DNA of 37,595 nucleotides from Cochliopodium minus (taxonomy: Eukaryota > Discosea > Himatismenida > Cochliopodiidae). The stretch lies in the NCBI GenBank assembly GCA_024220525.1, contig JAMYWO010000082.1, forward strand, positions 74,739 to 112,333. The letters are read 5' to 3'. This document shows positions 1 to 10,648 of this stretch, in pieces. A model generated the notes under the pieces. That model was not told the DNA's origin and did no database searches. It saw only the letters and a program-made list of their open reading frames with translations. Each line of letters opens with the position of its first letter. The first letter of the stretch is position 1. The position numbers and the translations under genes were made by a program.

Positions 1-85
1 TATTTTATTTATTTTATTTATCAAATTTATCAAATTTATCAAATTTATCAAATTTATCAAATTTATCAAATTTATTTTTTTACAG
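1..85. repeat. AT-rich tandem repeat, 9-bp unit
   Basis: A pentamer-like TATTT run is followed by about six copies of the 9-bp unit ATCAAATTT between positions 20 and 76. It lies downstream of the F-box/LRR gene on the minus strand. It has no coding potential. Confidence 0.85.
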
Positions 86-157
86 ACATCAATTTAAAGT
101 TCAATTGTATTTATTTAAATTTTTTTATAAAATTTGTTTCATTCATTTTTTTATTTA

Positions 158-2249
158 TTAACCTCCATTTTGTTCAGAAAGAAAAAAAAAATTTTTTTTA
201 CCACTGTCATTGATGATGTGAACGCTGAGACTAGTAACAAAGGAAGGGAGATACTTCAAAAGGGTTTCAGGGAAATTGCTAAGGTCCACACAGATTTTCA
301 ACTTGGAACAGTTTTCGTTGAGAGAAGAGTAGGGTATCACTGAAGTTGCGCGAAAATTTTTTATGTCCAAAACCACAAGTTTGTTGGGCAAATTGTACTA
401 AAAATAAAAAAATGAAAAAACAATTGACAAATTTTGAAAAAAAATAAAAAATAAAAAATAAAAAATAAAAAAATATTTAGAAACGTTGAAAAACAAATAA
501 ATTGCGAAAAAAGGTGATTGTTAAAATTCTAATTTTAAATTGATTCTCAAAGAATAAAAAAAAAAAAAAAAATTATCAAAATAATTGATAAATCAAAAGA
601 ACAGTTTGAAAAAGAAGAAACTTTTACTTTGCCGTGTTGGTCCAACTCTATACCATGAATGTAAAGTGATTCTAGAGAATCAGGAAGTGCTTCGAAAATG
701 GTTGCGCTTATATTTGTCTTGTTGGATCTGAGCGTCAGAGATTTCAATCCGTTGGGGAGTTTTCCTATTTTCAAAAAAGATGAAGAAATTTTTAATTTAA
801 ATTCCAAAAGAATATTTCTTTCCACAAGAGAAATAAAGTAAATTCATTTTTTTATTTATTTTTTAATTCAAATTTTTTTTTCAATATAATTTTGAATCAA
901 TTATTTAAAAAACCTTTTTTTTTTATTTTTTATTTTTAAATTTATTAATTTTTTAAAATCTCACCTTCGAAATGAGTGATTTCTGTTTTGTCCAGATTGA
1001 GGATTTTGAGATACGACGGCAAAATCTTGGAGGGAAAGGCACCTTCGATCCAATCATTTTGGGAGAGGTGGATCTCCTCTATGTAGTCCGGAAACTTCAC
1101 TTCGGAGAGTTTTTGACCGTTTTCTTTGTTGGGTTCACAATTCACCAATTCCAAATACTTTTTAAAAATAATTAATAAAGGACAAACAAAAATAAAATTT
1201 TAAAAAAAAAATGAAAAAAATAAAAAAAAAGTAAAGATTAAAACTTAACAATGATTATTTATATCTAAACTGACAAATCAACTAAAAAATCAATGAAAAA
1301 AAAACAAGAATACCTTCATACTCTTCGGAAGCTTCGTTAACATTCCGTACGTAAACTCTGCGTTTTTCAGGATAAGTGTCTCTAATGTTTGAGGAAGACT
1401 TTCCACAATAGCAGTGTTGAAATGAGATTCGTCTTTGATGGTGAGGGATTTCAAGCCGGGAGGAAGCTTAAGGAGGTCACCGCTCTTCAAGTTTTTTCCA
1501 GATTCTAACACAAGCACCTATTAAAAAAAGAAAAAGCAAAAAAATTATTTATAATTTTTTGAATTTCATTTAAAATTATTATTATTTAATGAAAAATTTT
1601 TTTGTGAGAATTTAATCTTCGCCATATAATTTGGATCAATTTTTATATCTCAACATAAGCTACTATATAATTGATCAATGAGATCGAAATAATCATATTA
1701 TCATTTGTATATGTTGATTAATATTGATCCAATTAACAATCATTTTTACTAACAAATTTTCAATATGTTTCAAAAGAAGAAAAAAATATACTTCCAGATG
1801 TGGAGGCAGATCTTTCAGAGCATTTGCATAAATGGATGGCTTGGTAAACTCGATCTTTCTCAGAGTTTTTATCTTGGAGAGCTCTTTGGTCATCTGCATA
1901 TTGATCTTCTCGATGAACAAAACCTCTATCTTTGGGAATGCCTCATTGAGTTTTCTCAAATCCCTTGTCATGTCTTCTGCCTTTTGTTTTGATGCTTCGA
2001 TGAGAAATACATTTATCAATTGTCTAGAAAGCCTCTGTTGAAAAAAAAAGAATATTTAATAAATTTTCTCAAGCATATTTATCGATCGAAAAAAAAATCT
2101 ATTTTGGTTATTTCAATTTCATAGTGTTATATTTAATCCTCCATTTTTTTATACCTTCCAATTTTTGCATATCAATGATATTTCGACCAATTGTTGGAAT
2201 TCCAAAAAAGAGAATATCTTGATAAAAGTTAATGTGAAAATAATAAAAC
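158..2249 (-). CDS. F-box / leucine-rich-repeat protein (5' end not found)
   Basis: Multi-exon gene on the minus strand. Exons by splice signal and phase: 2155-2249, 1792-2034, 1314-1517, 965-1157, 628-764 and 202-397, with the last frame closing near 158. Junctions join in frame (for example PPHLE|VLVLES and KSMK|YLELVN). The first exon reads IKIFSFLEFQQLVEISLICK followed by NWKRLSRQ, which fits the F-box pattern (hydrophobic helix, SLVCKxW core), so the protein may bring substrates to an SCF-type ubiquitin ligase. The rest is degenerate leucine-rich repeats with a recurring LPxxLxxLxI pattern (LPPGLKSLTI, LPQTLETLIL, LPNGLKSLTL, LPDSLESLYI). Known: F-box/LRR proteins use the repeats to bind substrate. 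I found no in-frame start Met; a short 5' exon near 2250-2350 is missing from the model. About 370 residues are visible. The intron 1518-1791 carries a foldback element. Confidence 0.75.
1591..1761. mobile_element. MITE-like foldback element, copy 1 (intronic)
   Basis: 171 bp. It begins GAAAAATTTTTTTGTGAGAA and ends TTTTTACTAACAAATTTTC, which are imperfect inverted repeats. Inner arms also pair: TTGGATCAAT near the left end matches ATTGATCCAA near the right. Flanking 3-bp direct repeat AAT at 1588-1590 and 1762-1764. It lies wholly inside the intron 1518-1791 of the F-box/LRR gene. No coding capacity, so a non-autonomous DNA transposon is the best reading. Confidence 0.75.
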
Positions 2250-2354
2250 CTATCTTATTAAATGGATGTATTTTACTGTCAGCCAAACATCTTTTGTCAA
2301 TTTATTCCTAATAACATCAAAAATAAGGTAAAAAAAGAAATTATGTGCTCATTT

Positions 2355-2838
2355 CTACCAGTCAATTTCTGACATTTTCCATTTTTTCAATGCACTTTCT
2401 TCATTCTCTTGTATATTGTGAACATTCACTTCATCCTCGATTATTTCTTCATATTTCTCATTATTCTTTAAAAGATATTCCTATTAAAAAGTTGTTATGA
2501 AATGAGTTTTCAATTAATAATTCTAATTTCACCTTATAAAGATTGATATGCTTCTCCAATGCCTTTTCTTTGTTCTCTTTCTCTTTATTATCAAAATCTT
2601 CTATCAATTTATTGTTCAGCTCATCAAATCTCCGATTGATTTCTTCTTTGGTAGATTTCAATTCTTTTTTCCTTTCTTGATTATTCTTAAAGATGGATTT
2701 TTCCTTTTCTATTTTTATTTCTCTTGCAAAATTGTGTATGTCTATATAATAGTTCGTTAGGAAATCTCCTTTCAGATGTTTTGAAGCTTCATCTAGCTTT
2801 GGCAATGGTGATGGTGATCTTAATTTTCTTTTCCTCAT
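2355..2838 (-). CDS. Small charged coiled-coil protein, unknown function
   Basis: Two exons, 2533-2838 and 2355-2480, joined in phase 0 (NLYK|EYLLKN), giving about 143 residues. The start is the ATG at 2836-2838 followed by a basic, serine/proline-containing N-terminus (MRKRKLRSPSPLPK). Residues from about 45 to 120 are rich in Lys, Glu and Asn with heptad-like spacing, so a long helix or coiled coil is likely. It ends in LKKWKMSEIDW. I do not recognise the family. It is transcribed away from the uL24 gene, with about 310 bp between the two starts. The gene upstream on the same strand (F-box/LRR) begins close to its 3' end. Confidence 0.7.
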
Positions 2839-3148
2839 TTTTTATATTTTGATCAAGAATTCTTTGATTGATTTTCAAATTTTGTTTTCAATAAAAATAT
2901 TCTGGTAACAATTTTCAATAATTTTATATTAATCTTTTTGATGAGAAAGAGTGATGAGAACAAATAATTTGATTCATGATATCTAAAATATTTTTGAATA
3001 AGATTTTCTTTTATGATTTTTTTTTTATGCTTCTTACTCAATAATACAAAATCTTTTTTTTTTATTTTTATCAATTTTGAAATAATTTAAATAAATAAAA
3101 TAAAATCATTCTCGGTTTCTCCCTAATTTATTCCCTATTTATTTTAGA
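2839..3148. promoter_or_regulatory. Divergent intergenic region (likely shared promoter)
   Basis: 310 bp of AT-rich sequence between two divergently transcribed genes, the coiled-coil protein (-) and uL24 (+). It contains a T-run near 3054-3067 and a short less AT-rich patch (CTCGGTTTCTCCC) near 3111. I see no recognisable core motif; promoter function is inferred from position only. Confidence 0.4.
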
Positions 3149-3747
3149 ATGAAGTTCAACACAAGTAAATATCTTTTGATCAAATATCCTATTTATAAAG
3201 AACGAAAATATATTAATCATATTTATTTTTGTAGACGTCACTAGCTCAAGAAGAAAACAAAGAAAGGCTCGTTTTCAATCTAATAATCTTCAAAGAAGAA
3301 AATTGATGAGTTCTGCATTGTCCACCACTCTCAGAAAAGAACATCAAGTAATTAATTAAATAAAACATTTCTTTAAACCTATATATATCCCATTTCTAAA
3401 TAATAATATTCATAATATCTAAAATTAACTTTGAATCTTTATTTATTTATAATAATCAAAAGAAACGTGCAATCCCAGTTAGAAAAGATGACGAAGTTAA
3501 AATTATTAGAGGAATCCACAGAGGGAAAGAAGGAAAAGTAACAAATGTATACAGAAAAAAATGGTGCATTTATGTTGAAAAAATTACCAGAGAAAAAATG
3601 GACGGAAAAACTGTTAACATTCCTATTGATCCAAGTAATGTTATTATCACTAAACTCAAAGAAGATAAATCTCGTAAAGTAATTCTCGCAAGAGGAAAGA
3701 AACAAACCGAAAAGGGAGAAAAATTTACCGTTAATGAAGTTAATTAA
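3149..3747 (+). CDS. RPL26: 60S ribosomal protein uL24 (L26)
   Basis: Cytosolic large-subunit ribosomal protein near the polypeptide exit site. Three exons, 3149-3164, 3235-3347 and 3463-3747, give 137 residues, close to the usual eukaryotic length. The N-terminus MKFN, then VTSSRRKQRKARF and RRKLMSSALS, matches the family signature (canonical VTSSRRKSRKAHF, RRKLMSAPLS). The KOW motif follows at VRKDDEVKIIRGIHRGKEGK, and NIPIDPSNVIITKL is also conserved. The first intron follows only 16 coding nucleotides, a common arrangement in ribosomal protein genes. Introns are 70 and 115 bp with GT-AG ends. This is the most certain gene in the window and shows that the host is eukaryotic and uses the standard code. 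Confidence 0.97.
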
Positions 3748-3907
3748 AAATTAGAAATTTATATAAATAAATTATTATCATTTTATACTCCAATTGTATG
3801 TATTAATAAAATATCGGTCAAATTTTGTTTGGGATTGAGATTCGTTACCAATTTTATACAAAGATTAAATTCTTTTTTTTGTTCAATAATCAAATTCAAA
3901 AAAAAAA

Positions 3908-5125
3908 ATGACATTTCGATCCAAAATTGACAAATAATAATCTTAATTTGAGCAAAGATTATAGGACAGTCACCAATGATAGTGCCGGAAATTACAATCT
4001 CTCATTGCTCAATTGCATTTTGGGAGAAATCGAATATAGTTTCACCTTTTTGGTCACGAGGGAACACAAGAATGAAATACAGATAGGGATCATTGACAAG
4101 AAAGTGGCAATTGAAACAGATTTAAAGTAGAAATTTTATTTATAGAAAATTTTATTGGGAAATACGGCTTTGATAGAAGCCTAAAATCAATATTTAATGA
4201 TATATTATCAATTCATTATTTGATCAAATTATAAATTTTCAAATGAGTTTATATAACATATCCATTAGATTAAAACTCAACTTTAATAAGCTACAACCTC
4301 GCAAATTGTCCAAGTGGATACAGGTAAAAAAAAAAAAGCAACCAAATAAACAAATTAAAGCTTCGCTCACCAAAAGACATCAGGGTGAAAGAGATTAAAA
4401 AAAATTTTTAATAGAAAATTTTGGAAACTGATTAAACAATATATGATTTCGTAGGGTGTTTTTGGAATTCAAAAAGCAGCAGTGATTACAAATAGTAAAA
4501 ATAAAACTAAATGTTTTGAAAAAATTATTCAAAATAATTTGGAAAAAAATAGTGACTTAGTTGATAAAGCAGCCTATAAATGCGGAGATAAATTAAGAAT
4601 GGAAGCAAATAAATACAAAGTGAAATATTACAAGAATGACGAGTTTATGTATTGTCATAATATCCATGAGGTTCATTGTGGTGAATAAAAAATTTTTTTT
4701 TAGATCAAGTATCAAACATTTCCTTTTTTTTTTAAAAAAAAAAACTCTTAAAAAAAAGTTGAGATTTATGATAAGGGCGGTTTTGAGTTGGTAGATTATT
4801 TTGTTCCAGAAAATTGGTAAAAATCGTCTTGATAAAGAGAAGAATAAAAATAATGAATTAAGAAAACTGTTAATAAACACTTTTTTTTTTAAATCTTTAT
4901 TTTTGTTAATAAATAATTATTCAAAATATTAGGTCTTTAAAAGATCACAAGAAACTTCCTGTTTGTGCTCAAAACATTATTTACTACTTCGTTTTGGTCC
5001 TCAAGAGGTTTCAAAAGACGAAATCTATCAAAGTTCCCAAACCCATATTATTAGAAATCTTAAAATTTGTTGATTTAAAAATCCTGTTGATTACCAGCAA
5101 GACTATTGAAGGAAACAAAAATTAA
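3908..5125 (+). CDS. SPRY-domain protein with C-terminal adaptor-like motif, copy A
   Basis: Seven exons: about 3908-4126, 4291-4323, microexon 4377-4384 (8 nt), 4455-4494, 4553-4680, 4759-4816 and 4933-5125, matching copy B exon for exon. The product has the SPRY core (LNLSKDYRTVTND, IQIGIIDKKVAIE, CPSGYR, GDKLRMEANKYKVKYYKNDE, VEIYDKGGFELVD) and a tail WSLKDHKKLPV...IKVPKPILLEILKFV. SPRY domains bind protein ligands; the tail resembles F-box/SOCS-type adaptor ends (inference). Odd: compared with copy B the ATG at 3908 is two bases out of frame with the SPRY reading frame, so the start is lost or lies on an unseen upstream exon. All other junctions are intact, which suggests recent loss or an unannotated start. 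It is a tandem duplicate of copy B. Confidence 0.7.
4377..4384 (+). other. 8-nt microexon (SPRY copy A)
   Basis: ACATCAGG lies between AAAAG and GTGAAA. Without it the flanking exons are out of phase (phase 2 donor against a phase 1 acceptor). With it the product reads GYR-H-Q-G-CFWNSKSSSDYK. The paralogue has an exon of identical length at the same place. Confidence 0.7.
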
Positions 5126-5210
5126 GTTTTTTTTTTCGAAATAAATTTCAATGAAAGAATTAAAAAAAAAAAAAATTTGTCCAAATTTAAATAATATTTT
5201 ATCGTGAAAA

Positions 5211-6438
5211 ATGATTCATTTCGATCCAAATTTGACTAACAAAAATCTTATTCTTAGCGAAGATAATAGAGTGGTCACCAATCCTGGTGTTGGGGGTTAT
5301 AATCTCTCGTTGCTCAATTGCGTCTTGGAAGAAATCGAATATAGCTTTACCTTTTTGGTCAAAACTGTCCATGGAAATGAGATACATATAGGGATAGTTG
5401 ATAAGAAAGTGGCAGTGGAAAGTGATTTGAAGTAAGAAAAAAATATCAGAAAGCGAAATAATGAGTTTATATCCTTCCAATTTTTTATTGTCGTGGTGCT
5501 TATATAAGCATTCATACCTCAAATATAATATTTATAATAATTCTTTATTTTTAACTTCAAATATTCAAAGATATAATCTTGCATATTGTCCAAGTGGATA
5601 CAGGTAAAAAAATAAAATGAAAAAATCTAATCTAATTTTTGAAATTACTGACAAAACAAGATATGAAGGTAAAAGAAAAAAAAGAAAGGAAAAACGAAAA
5701 AATTTACAAAAACTTGTTAAAAAAGGTCACTTTTGGGTTGGAAAAAGCGAATCTGATTACAAAAAGTAAAAACTTTTGTAATATTTTATTTTCAAAAATT
5801 TAATAAAATAAATTTTCCAATAAATTGTTCATTAATAGCGAACTAATCTCCACAGCAGCATATAAATGTGGAGACAAATTACGAATGGAGGCAAATAAGT
5901 TTAAAGTGAAATATTACAAGAATGATGAGTTTGTGTATGCTCATGATATACCTGATACATACAATTCTTCAGAGTTGATTCCTTGTGGTGAATAAAAATT
6001 TTTTTTTAAAACTAATTTTTTTTTACTTAATTTTTTTACTTAATAGTTGAAATTTACAGTGGGGGTTGTTTTGAGTTGGTGGATTGGGATTATATTGTTG
6101 GTGGAAATTGGTACAATCACTTTTAAAAATAAATTTTTAAAGAATAAATAATTTTTATTTACAAACAAATTTTAAAAAAAAAAAAAAGAAAAAAAAATAA
6201 TTTAAAATTTATTATATTCTTATCACAAAAAATTAGGTCTTTGGAAAATCACAAGAAACTTCCTGTTTATGCTCAATACATTATTTACTGCTTTGTTTTG
6301 GTCCTCAAGAGGTTTCAAAAGACGAAATCTATCAAAGTTCCCAAACCCATTTTGTTCGAAATCCTCAAATTTTTAGACTTGCATGAACTATTCTCCATTG
6401 GAAAGAAGGGAAATAATCAAAAATGTTTAATTTTTTAA
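5211..6438 (+). CDS. SPRY-domain protein with C-terminal adaptor-like motif, copy B
   Basis: Seven exons: 5211-5431, 5571-5603, microexon 5661-5668, 5726-5765, 5839-5987, 6047-6110 and 6237-6438; every junction is in phase. It starts MIHFDPNLTNKNLILSEDNR, the usual SPRY opening strand. Later blocks are IHIGIVDKKVAVESDLK, YNLAYCPSGYR, HFWVGKSESDYK, GDKLRMEANKFKVKYYKND and VEIYSGGCFELVDWDY, as expected for one B30.2/SPRY fold. The last exon encodes the tail WSLENHKKLPVYAQ...LVLKRFQK...IKVPKPILFEILKFL, which looks like an F-box-type helix set but sits at the C-terminus. Similar tails end the RCC1 and ankyrin proteins further right. SPRY plus adaptor tail recalls SPRY-SOCS proteins, so a substrate receptor role in ubiquitination is plausible but inferred. 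Intact start, unlike copy A. Confidence 0.85.
5661..5668 (+). other. 8-nt microexon (SPRY copy B)
   Basis: ATATGAAG lies between ACAAG and GTAAAA. It restores the phase between exons 5571-5603 and 5726-5765 (GYR-Y-E-G-HFW). Its position and length match the microexon of copy A although only part of the sequence is conserved. Confidence 0.7.
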
Positions 6439-6838
6439 TATTAAAGTTTTATATTTATATTTTTTTTTTCAAAAATTTTGGGAGAGATTAATTTAGAAAA
6501 AGGCATTATTTGTTAAAATTTTTTTCTAAATATCTAAATATTCAATTTAATTAAATAAATAAATCATAGATGAAATTTTAGGTTTGTATTTCGAATTAAA
6601 ATTGATTCAAATTTCTCTCATCAGAAACAATAAGGTCTGTTTAATTCATATTATTGAACCAACGTTTAGGTTTTTGAGTTTAACAAAAGAAGAAATCTCA
6701 GTAACTTACCTATTTTGTTTGATCTATTTAAAAATTTAAAGTTGTTGATTTTTTGGATTTGCAAAAAGGGGAGTTAAGTAAGAATGCTAATTGTATGGAA
6801 AATTATTTTGGTTCATTTCTTTTTTAAATAAAAGAAAA
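6439..6838 (+). pseudogene. AT-rich spacer with possible decayed third copy of the SPRY-gene tail
   Basis: No open gene. Around 6660-6765 the sequence resembles the last SPRY exon: a purine-rich block AAAAGAAGAAATCTCAGTAA, then CCTATTTTGTTTGATCTATTT and AAATTTAAAGTTGTTGATTT, comparable with AAAGACGAAATCTATCAAAG, CCCATTTTGTTCGAAATCCT and AAATTTTTAGACTTGCATGA in copy B. The reading frame is not maintained. An alternative is chance similarity in AT-rich DNA. Confidence 0.3.
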
Positions 6839-7908
6839 ATGAATAATCCCCAAAATGCATCACAATGTAAACAATTATGCATTATGCTAACTTTGGCCTT
6901 TTCTTTTCTGGCATGGTTTGGATTCATGTTTGGTGGATTGATTGTGATGATCTCTCTCAGCACCCCAAACACACCCAATACAAAATGGTATTTCGCAAAA
7001 TGTAATATAACCTCATCAAATGTTAGAATATATGTAAACAATATAATAATATTAATTTAACTCTAACAAATTTTTTAATTCAAATGGATTATAATTTGGA
7101 TATGTAAATTAAGTTTAGGAATGATAATTTTCATTTATCATCAATTGGAAATTTTAAATTCTTTTTTTTTTTTTTAAAACTCCATATTTGAGGATATACT
7201 TTTTTCTACGTGAAAATCTTTCTTGCTGGGCAAACAAACAATTATTACCAAACTGGATATGCTCCTTATCAAGTGTATCCGACCAACTATACTCAAGCAA
7301 AATCATGGCAAGATTCCTCAGTATATAATACCCCATTAGATTGCTTTACATCTCCAAATCCAGGAAACTATCAGAACAGAGGAAATGGATTATATGGTGT
7401 ATATTTGAATTATAATTATCCAAAGGTAAACCAATATTCCTTCCATATCGATATAAATATTTAATATGAATTGTTTATAAATAATGATAATAAGGATAAT
7501 AGATACTTTTATGGTTCTTATAATTCACAAATGATCACAGGGATCATTTTGATTGTATTCTGTATTATCTGTCTTGTCATTTTTATTGCATCCATTTGCA
7601 AATTTGTGAAGACTTCCACAAGAAAAGAAGAAGAACAAAATGGATTGATATCTAACCACAATTCTTCCTATATTTCTTTCATGAGCCCAACTTATAAGGA
7701 TCCCAATCAAAATGAAATAATCAATTATCATTCTCCCAACAACAATACTCTTGACAATCATCCAAGCAATCAAAGCAAAATCACTCCCCAATTTCCTTCC
7801 TCTGATCAAAATGACATCATTTCACAATATTCCTCTTATAATAACATTAATCATGAATATAATCGTCCTCCTCCTTTCAATCCACAGCTATCCAATTTGG
7901 ATTCTTGA
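6839..7908 (+). CDS. Two-pass membrane protein, unknown function
   Basis: Three exons are likely: one from the ATG at 6839, then 7193-7425 and 7495-7908; the last two join in phase 0 (NYPK|DNRYFYG). The first exon encodes a strong transmembrane segment (IMLTLAFSFLAWFGFMFGG onward) about 15 residues from the start. A Tyr/Asn/Pro-rich stretch follows (GYAPYQVYPTNYTQAK) with few cysteines, then a second segment (MITGIILIVFCIICLVIFIA) and a 100-residue polar tail rich in Ser, Asn, Pro and Gln. Likely topology: short loop outside, tail inside. I could not find a phase-consistent join between exon 1 and exon 2: the best donor (after WYFAK) would create a stop. The first exon could therefore belong to a different model. 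No family recognised. Confidence 0.6.
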
Positions 7909-8052
7909 TCTATCATCAATTTTTTTTCTTTATTGATTTGCGATTGTAACAGTTTTATATTCAAATAAAAAAGATTCATTATGTTATTTTTTTAACCAAA
8001 ATCAAATGGTTATGTTCACATTAATATTTATAATATTAAATATAAAATAAGG

Positions 8053-10591
8053 ATGAATCCAACAAATGATTTTACATTATCCATTCCCTTTGAAAAGAAA
8101 TATCACAGGATAATTTATGGAACTAATGGATCCACCAAGGAACAATTAGAATCCCAATTTTCAGTAAATATTGAAGTCCCAAAGAAGAATTCGACGGATG
8201 AAAACATATTGGTAGAGGGAAATTTATCTGACATTAATTCTCTGATTGCTGCTCTTTTCGAAATGTTGGAAATAGATGAGGTATAAAAGAAATCACAACT
8301 GCATAGATCAAATTTAATAATTGTTATTCATAATATGATAATGGAGTGATTCATTGATTTTCTTGATATTTTATAAAATTCTTCATTTATAATTGAATAA
8401 CAATAAATGATTCTATCATAATTTGGATCTCCAATAATAAAGTATCTCAAGTCATCCAAGTTATTTCTCATTAAATTCTCAAAAATATTAAATCTATATT
8501 TCTATACAAGCATTTTATTAAATTCATACACTCAATAGATAATCCATATTTTGACTAAATTCTTAATGAAACATTTAAATAGGAACATTGTATTTATGAA
8601 GCAATATACATAGATTCAACCCTTGTAGCTCGTTTGATTGGCGGAAGAGGAAAAACGATTAGGGGATTAAAAAAAAAGTTTGATTGTTTGATAGGTCTGG
8701 TTTTTTTATTTTTCTATTTTTTTTTTTTAATTTTTTATTTTTTATTAAACAGAAATATTAGGTGACAATGAAGACGATGAAGAAGAAAACGAGTACGATG
8801 ATGACGATACTTTTGAAGATGAAGAAGAATATGAGGAAACAACTGTTATGATTTTTGGCTTAATGGACAATGTGAGACAATGCATTGCAGAGATAGACAA
8901 GGTGTTGAGAATAAATAGGTATTTTTTTTTGTTATTTTTTTTTTTGAATGAATTATTTTATTTCCATTAAAATAGTTTTTCTTAAATTTTTCAATTTTAA
9001 TCTGTTTTTAATACTTAGTTTTTTTTTGTTTCAAAATCTAATTTATTTTTGGATCCTTTTTTTTTTTTTTGATTTTTTTTTTGACTTTTTTTTTTTGTTT
9101 TATTTTTTTCTACAATTATTTTTCTCATTTTTATTAATAAAAATTGATAGATCTCAAGTAGTGGTCACATTCTACAATGCACACAACCAACTAGCTTTCT
9201 TAGACCAACAGATCCAATATTATATCATCAACAATCCTTACTCAGCTACAACAACAAAAGAATGTTCAAAGTACATCATAAACTATCCTCATCCCCAGTC
9301 GGCTCGAATTTTAAAGTGGAGGATTTTCCAGATGATCAGCAGCTGTCAGGTTGAGTTTTGCATCTCTTATGGTAGAACTGTCGAGGTCAAAAAGAAAAAA
9401 AATGACAAAAGAAACAATAATAACAACAGCAACAAAAATAAAAATAAAAACAACAATAATAACAATAATAACAGTAACACCAATAAAAATAACAATAACA
9501 ATAACAGGAACAACAGTAAAAATAATAAAATGAATAAAAGTAATAACAATAATAATGTCAATAACAAAACCATAAACAATGAGAGTAATAATAATAGCAA
9601 TAACAATAACAATAACAATAACCAAAGAAATAAAAACCCAACTCAAAACTTTAACAGCATCAATAACAAGGACAACATCAGTAACAATATCCCCAAAAAA
9701 ACAGTTGTTGTCAAAAACAAAGTCGTACAACAAAGCAACAATGAGAATTATACCGACATCCACAATAACTTGAAGTCTTCCATTCTCCTTCTCCCCTCTT
9801 CTAGTTCTTACAAGAAAAGTGTCGACAAAATCAGCCAGACTTATCAGCTGATGTACGTTCTCAATGAGAAATTCAAAAATGAGTACTTTGTTTCATTGGT
9901 TAACCATTTTTTTATTTTTTATTTTTTATTTTTTTGTTTTTTTTGTTTTTTTTATTTTTTTTGTTTTTTTTATTTTTTTTATTTTTTTTGTTTTTTTTAT
10001 TTTTTTTATTTTTTTATTTATTATTCAAAGAAAAGAGAATTGGAAACCCTCTCAAATACACTCGAAGAAAACGAAAACATTAAGGACAAATTGAGTTTAT
10101 CTTCCAGAAAAATAGTTGAATCGGTTTTGTTATTAATTTGTGAGCTGAACAATCAAAGGAATCACCAAAAGAAGATGGTTGGAGAGCTCATCGACTTTGT
10201 TTCATCTAAAATAAAAGTAGATGGGATAGAGGAGCTCATTCAATACTGTTCTTTGATTAATAAGGCAACTCGTGAAAACTTTCATGTTCTCCATTCTCAA
10301 AGATCTGATACCAAAGAGAGCGAGGTATTGTTTGTGATGCAAGTTGTTCCTTCCATTCTCTTTTTGTTATACGAAACTATCAGTTTGATCGATAATCATA
10401 ACATGGACTTTCTCAACCCTTTGAGGGCAACCATCAACAACAGTAACAACGTCTCCAACAATACCATAAACAAAAATAACATCAACAATAACAACGTCCC
10501 CAACAACAAAAATAATAACAACAGTAACAAATACAAAGGAAACAACAAGGACGGTTCTCCCAAAAAAGAATATAGGAGAAGAAACAATTAA
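8053..10591 (+). CDS. KH-domain RNA-binding protein with Asn-rich and acidic regions
   Basis: Five exons: 8053-8280, 8583-8694, 8753-8918, 9151-9898 and 10031-10591, all in phase, giving 604 residues. KH1 spans about residues 8-72 (RIIYGTNGSTKEQLESQF with the GxxG loop GTNG, then VEGNLSDINSLIAALFEML). KH2 starts at about residue 84 (STLVARLIGGRGKTIRGLKK, GxxG loop GGRG) but is split by an acidic insert of about 30 Asp/Glu residues before TTVMIFGLMDNVRQCIAEID. A third conserved-looking block follows, then roughly 90 residues dominated by Asn (9410-9660), a helical region (residues about 420-530) and another Asn/Ser-rich tail ending in a basic patch. KH domains bind single-stranded RNA; the disordered tracts suggest a granule-forming RNA protein (inference). 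The intron 9899-10030 is an extreme T-rich run. Confidence 0.85.
9899..10030 (+). repeat. Poly-T-rich intron
   Basis: 132-bp intron made almost entirely of T with single G or A interruptions (TTTTTTGTTTTTTTTA-like units). GT at 9899 and AG at 10029-10030 join SL|KRELETL in phase. Its frame stays open by chance, giving a false Phe-rich insertion when read through. Confidence 0.8.
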
Positions 10592-10648
10592 AAAAAAACT
10601 ACTTATTATCCCTTTAAATTTAATTCAAAAAAACTTTGGTTTTATAAT

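Noticed and set aside
20-76. Regular short repeats resembling a CRISPR array
   Set aside because: The 9-bp unit has no spacers; it is a plain microsatellite in a eukaryotic genome.
1-2249. FNIP repeats, common in dictyostelids, for the LRR gene
   Set aside because: The repeats show LPxxLxxLxI but not the IPxSVxxLxFGxxFNQ signature, so generic LRR is the safer call.
2853-3074. Lys/Ile-rich minus-strand frame of 73 codons
   Set aside because: Composition follows the AT-rich promoter region; no domain, no splice context.
5726-5765. Alternative reading of the SPRY exon as VTFGLEKANLITKSKN
   Set aside because: It would need out-of-phase splices on both sides in both paralogues; the HFWVGKSESDYK frame works with standard sites once the microexon is included.
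9311-9763. Long minus-strand Val/Ile-rich and Leu-rich frames opposite the KH gene
   Set aside because: They are antisense reads of the AAC/AAT Asn tract, which yields GTT/ATT codons; the plus strand has KH domains and consistent splice sites.
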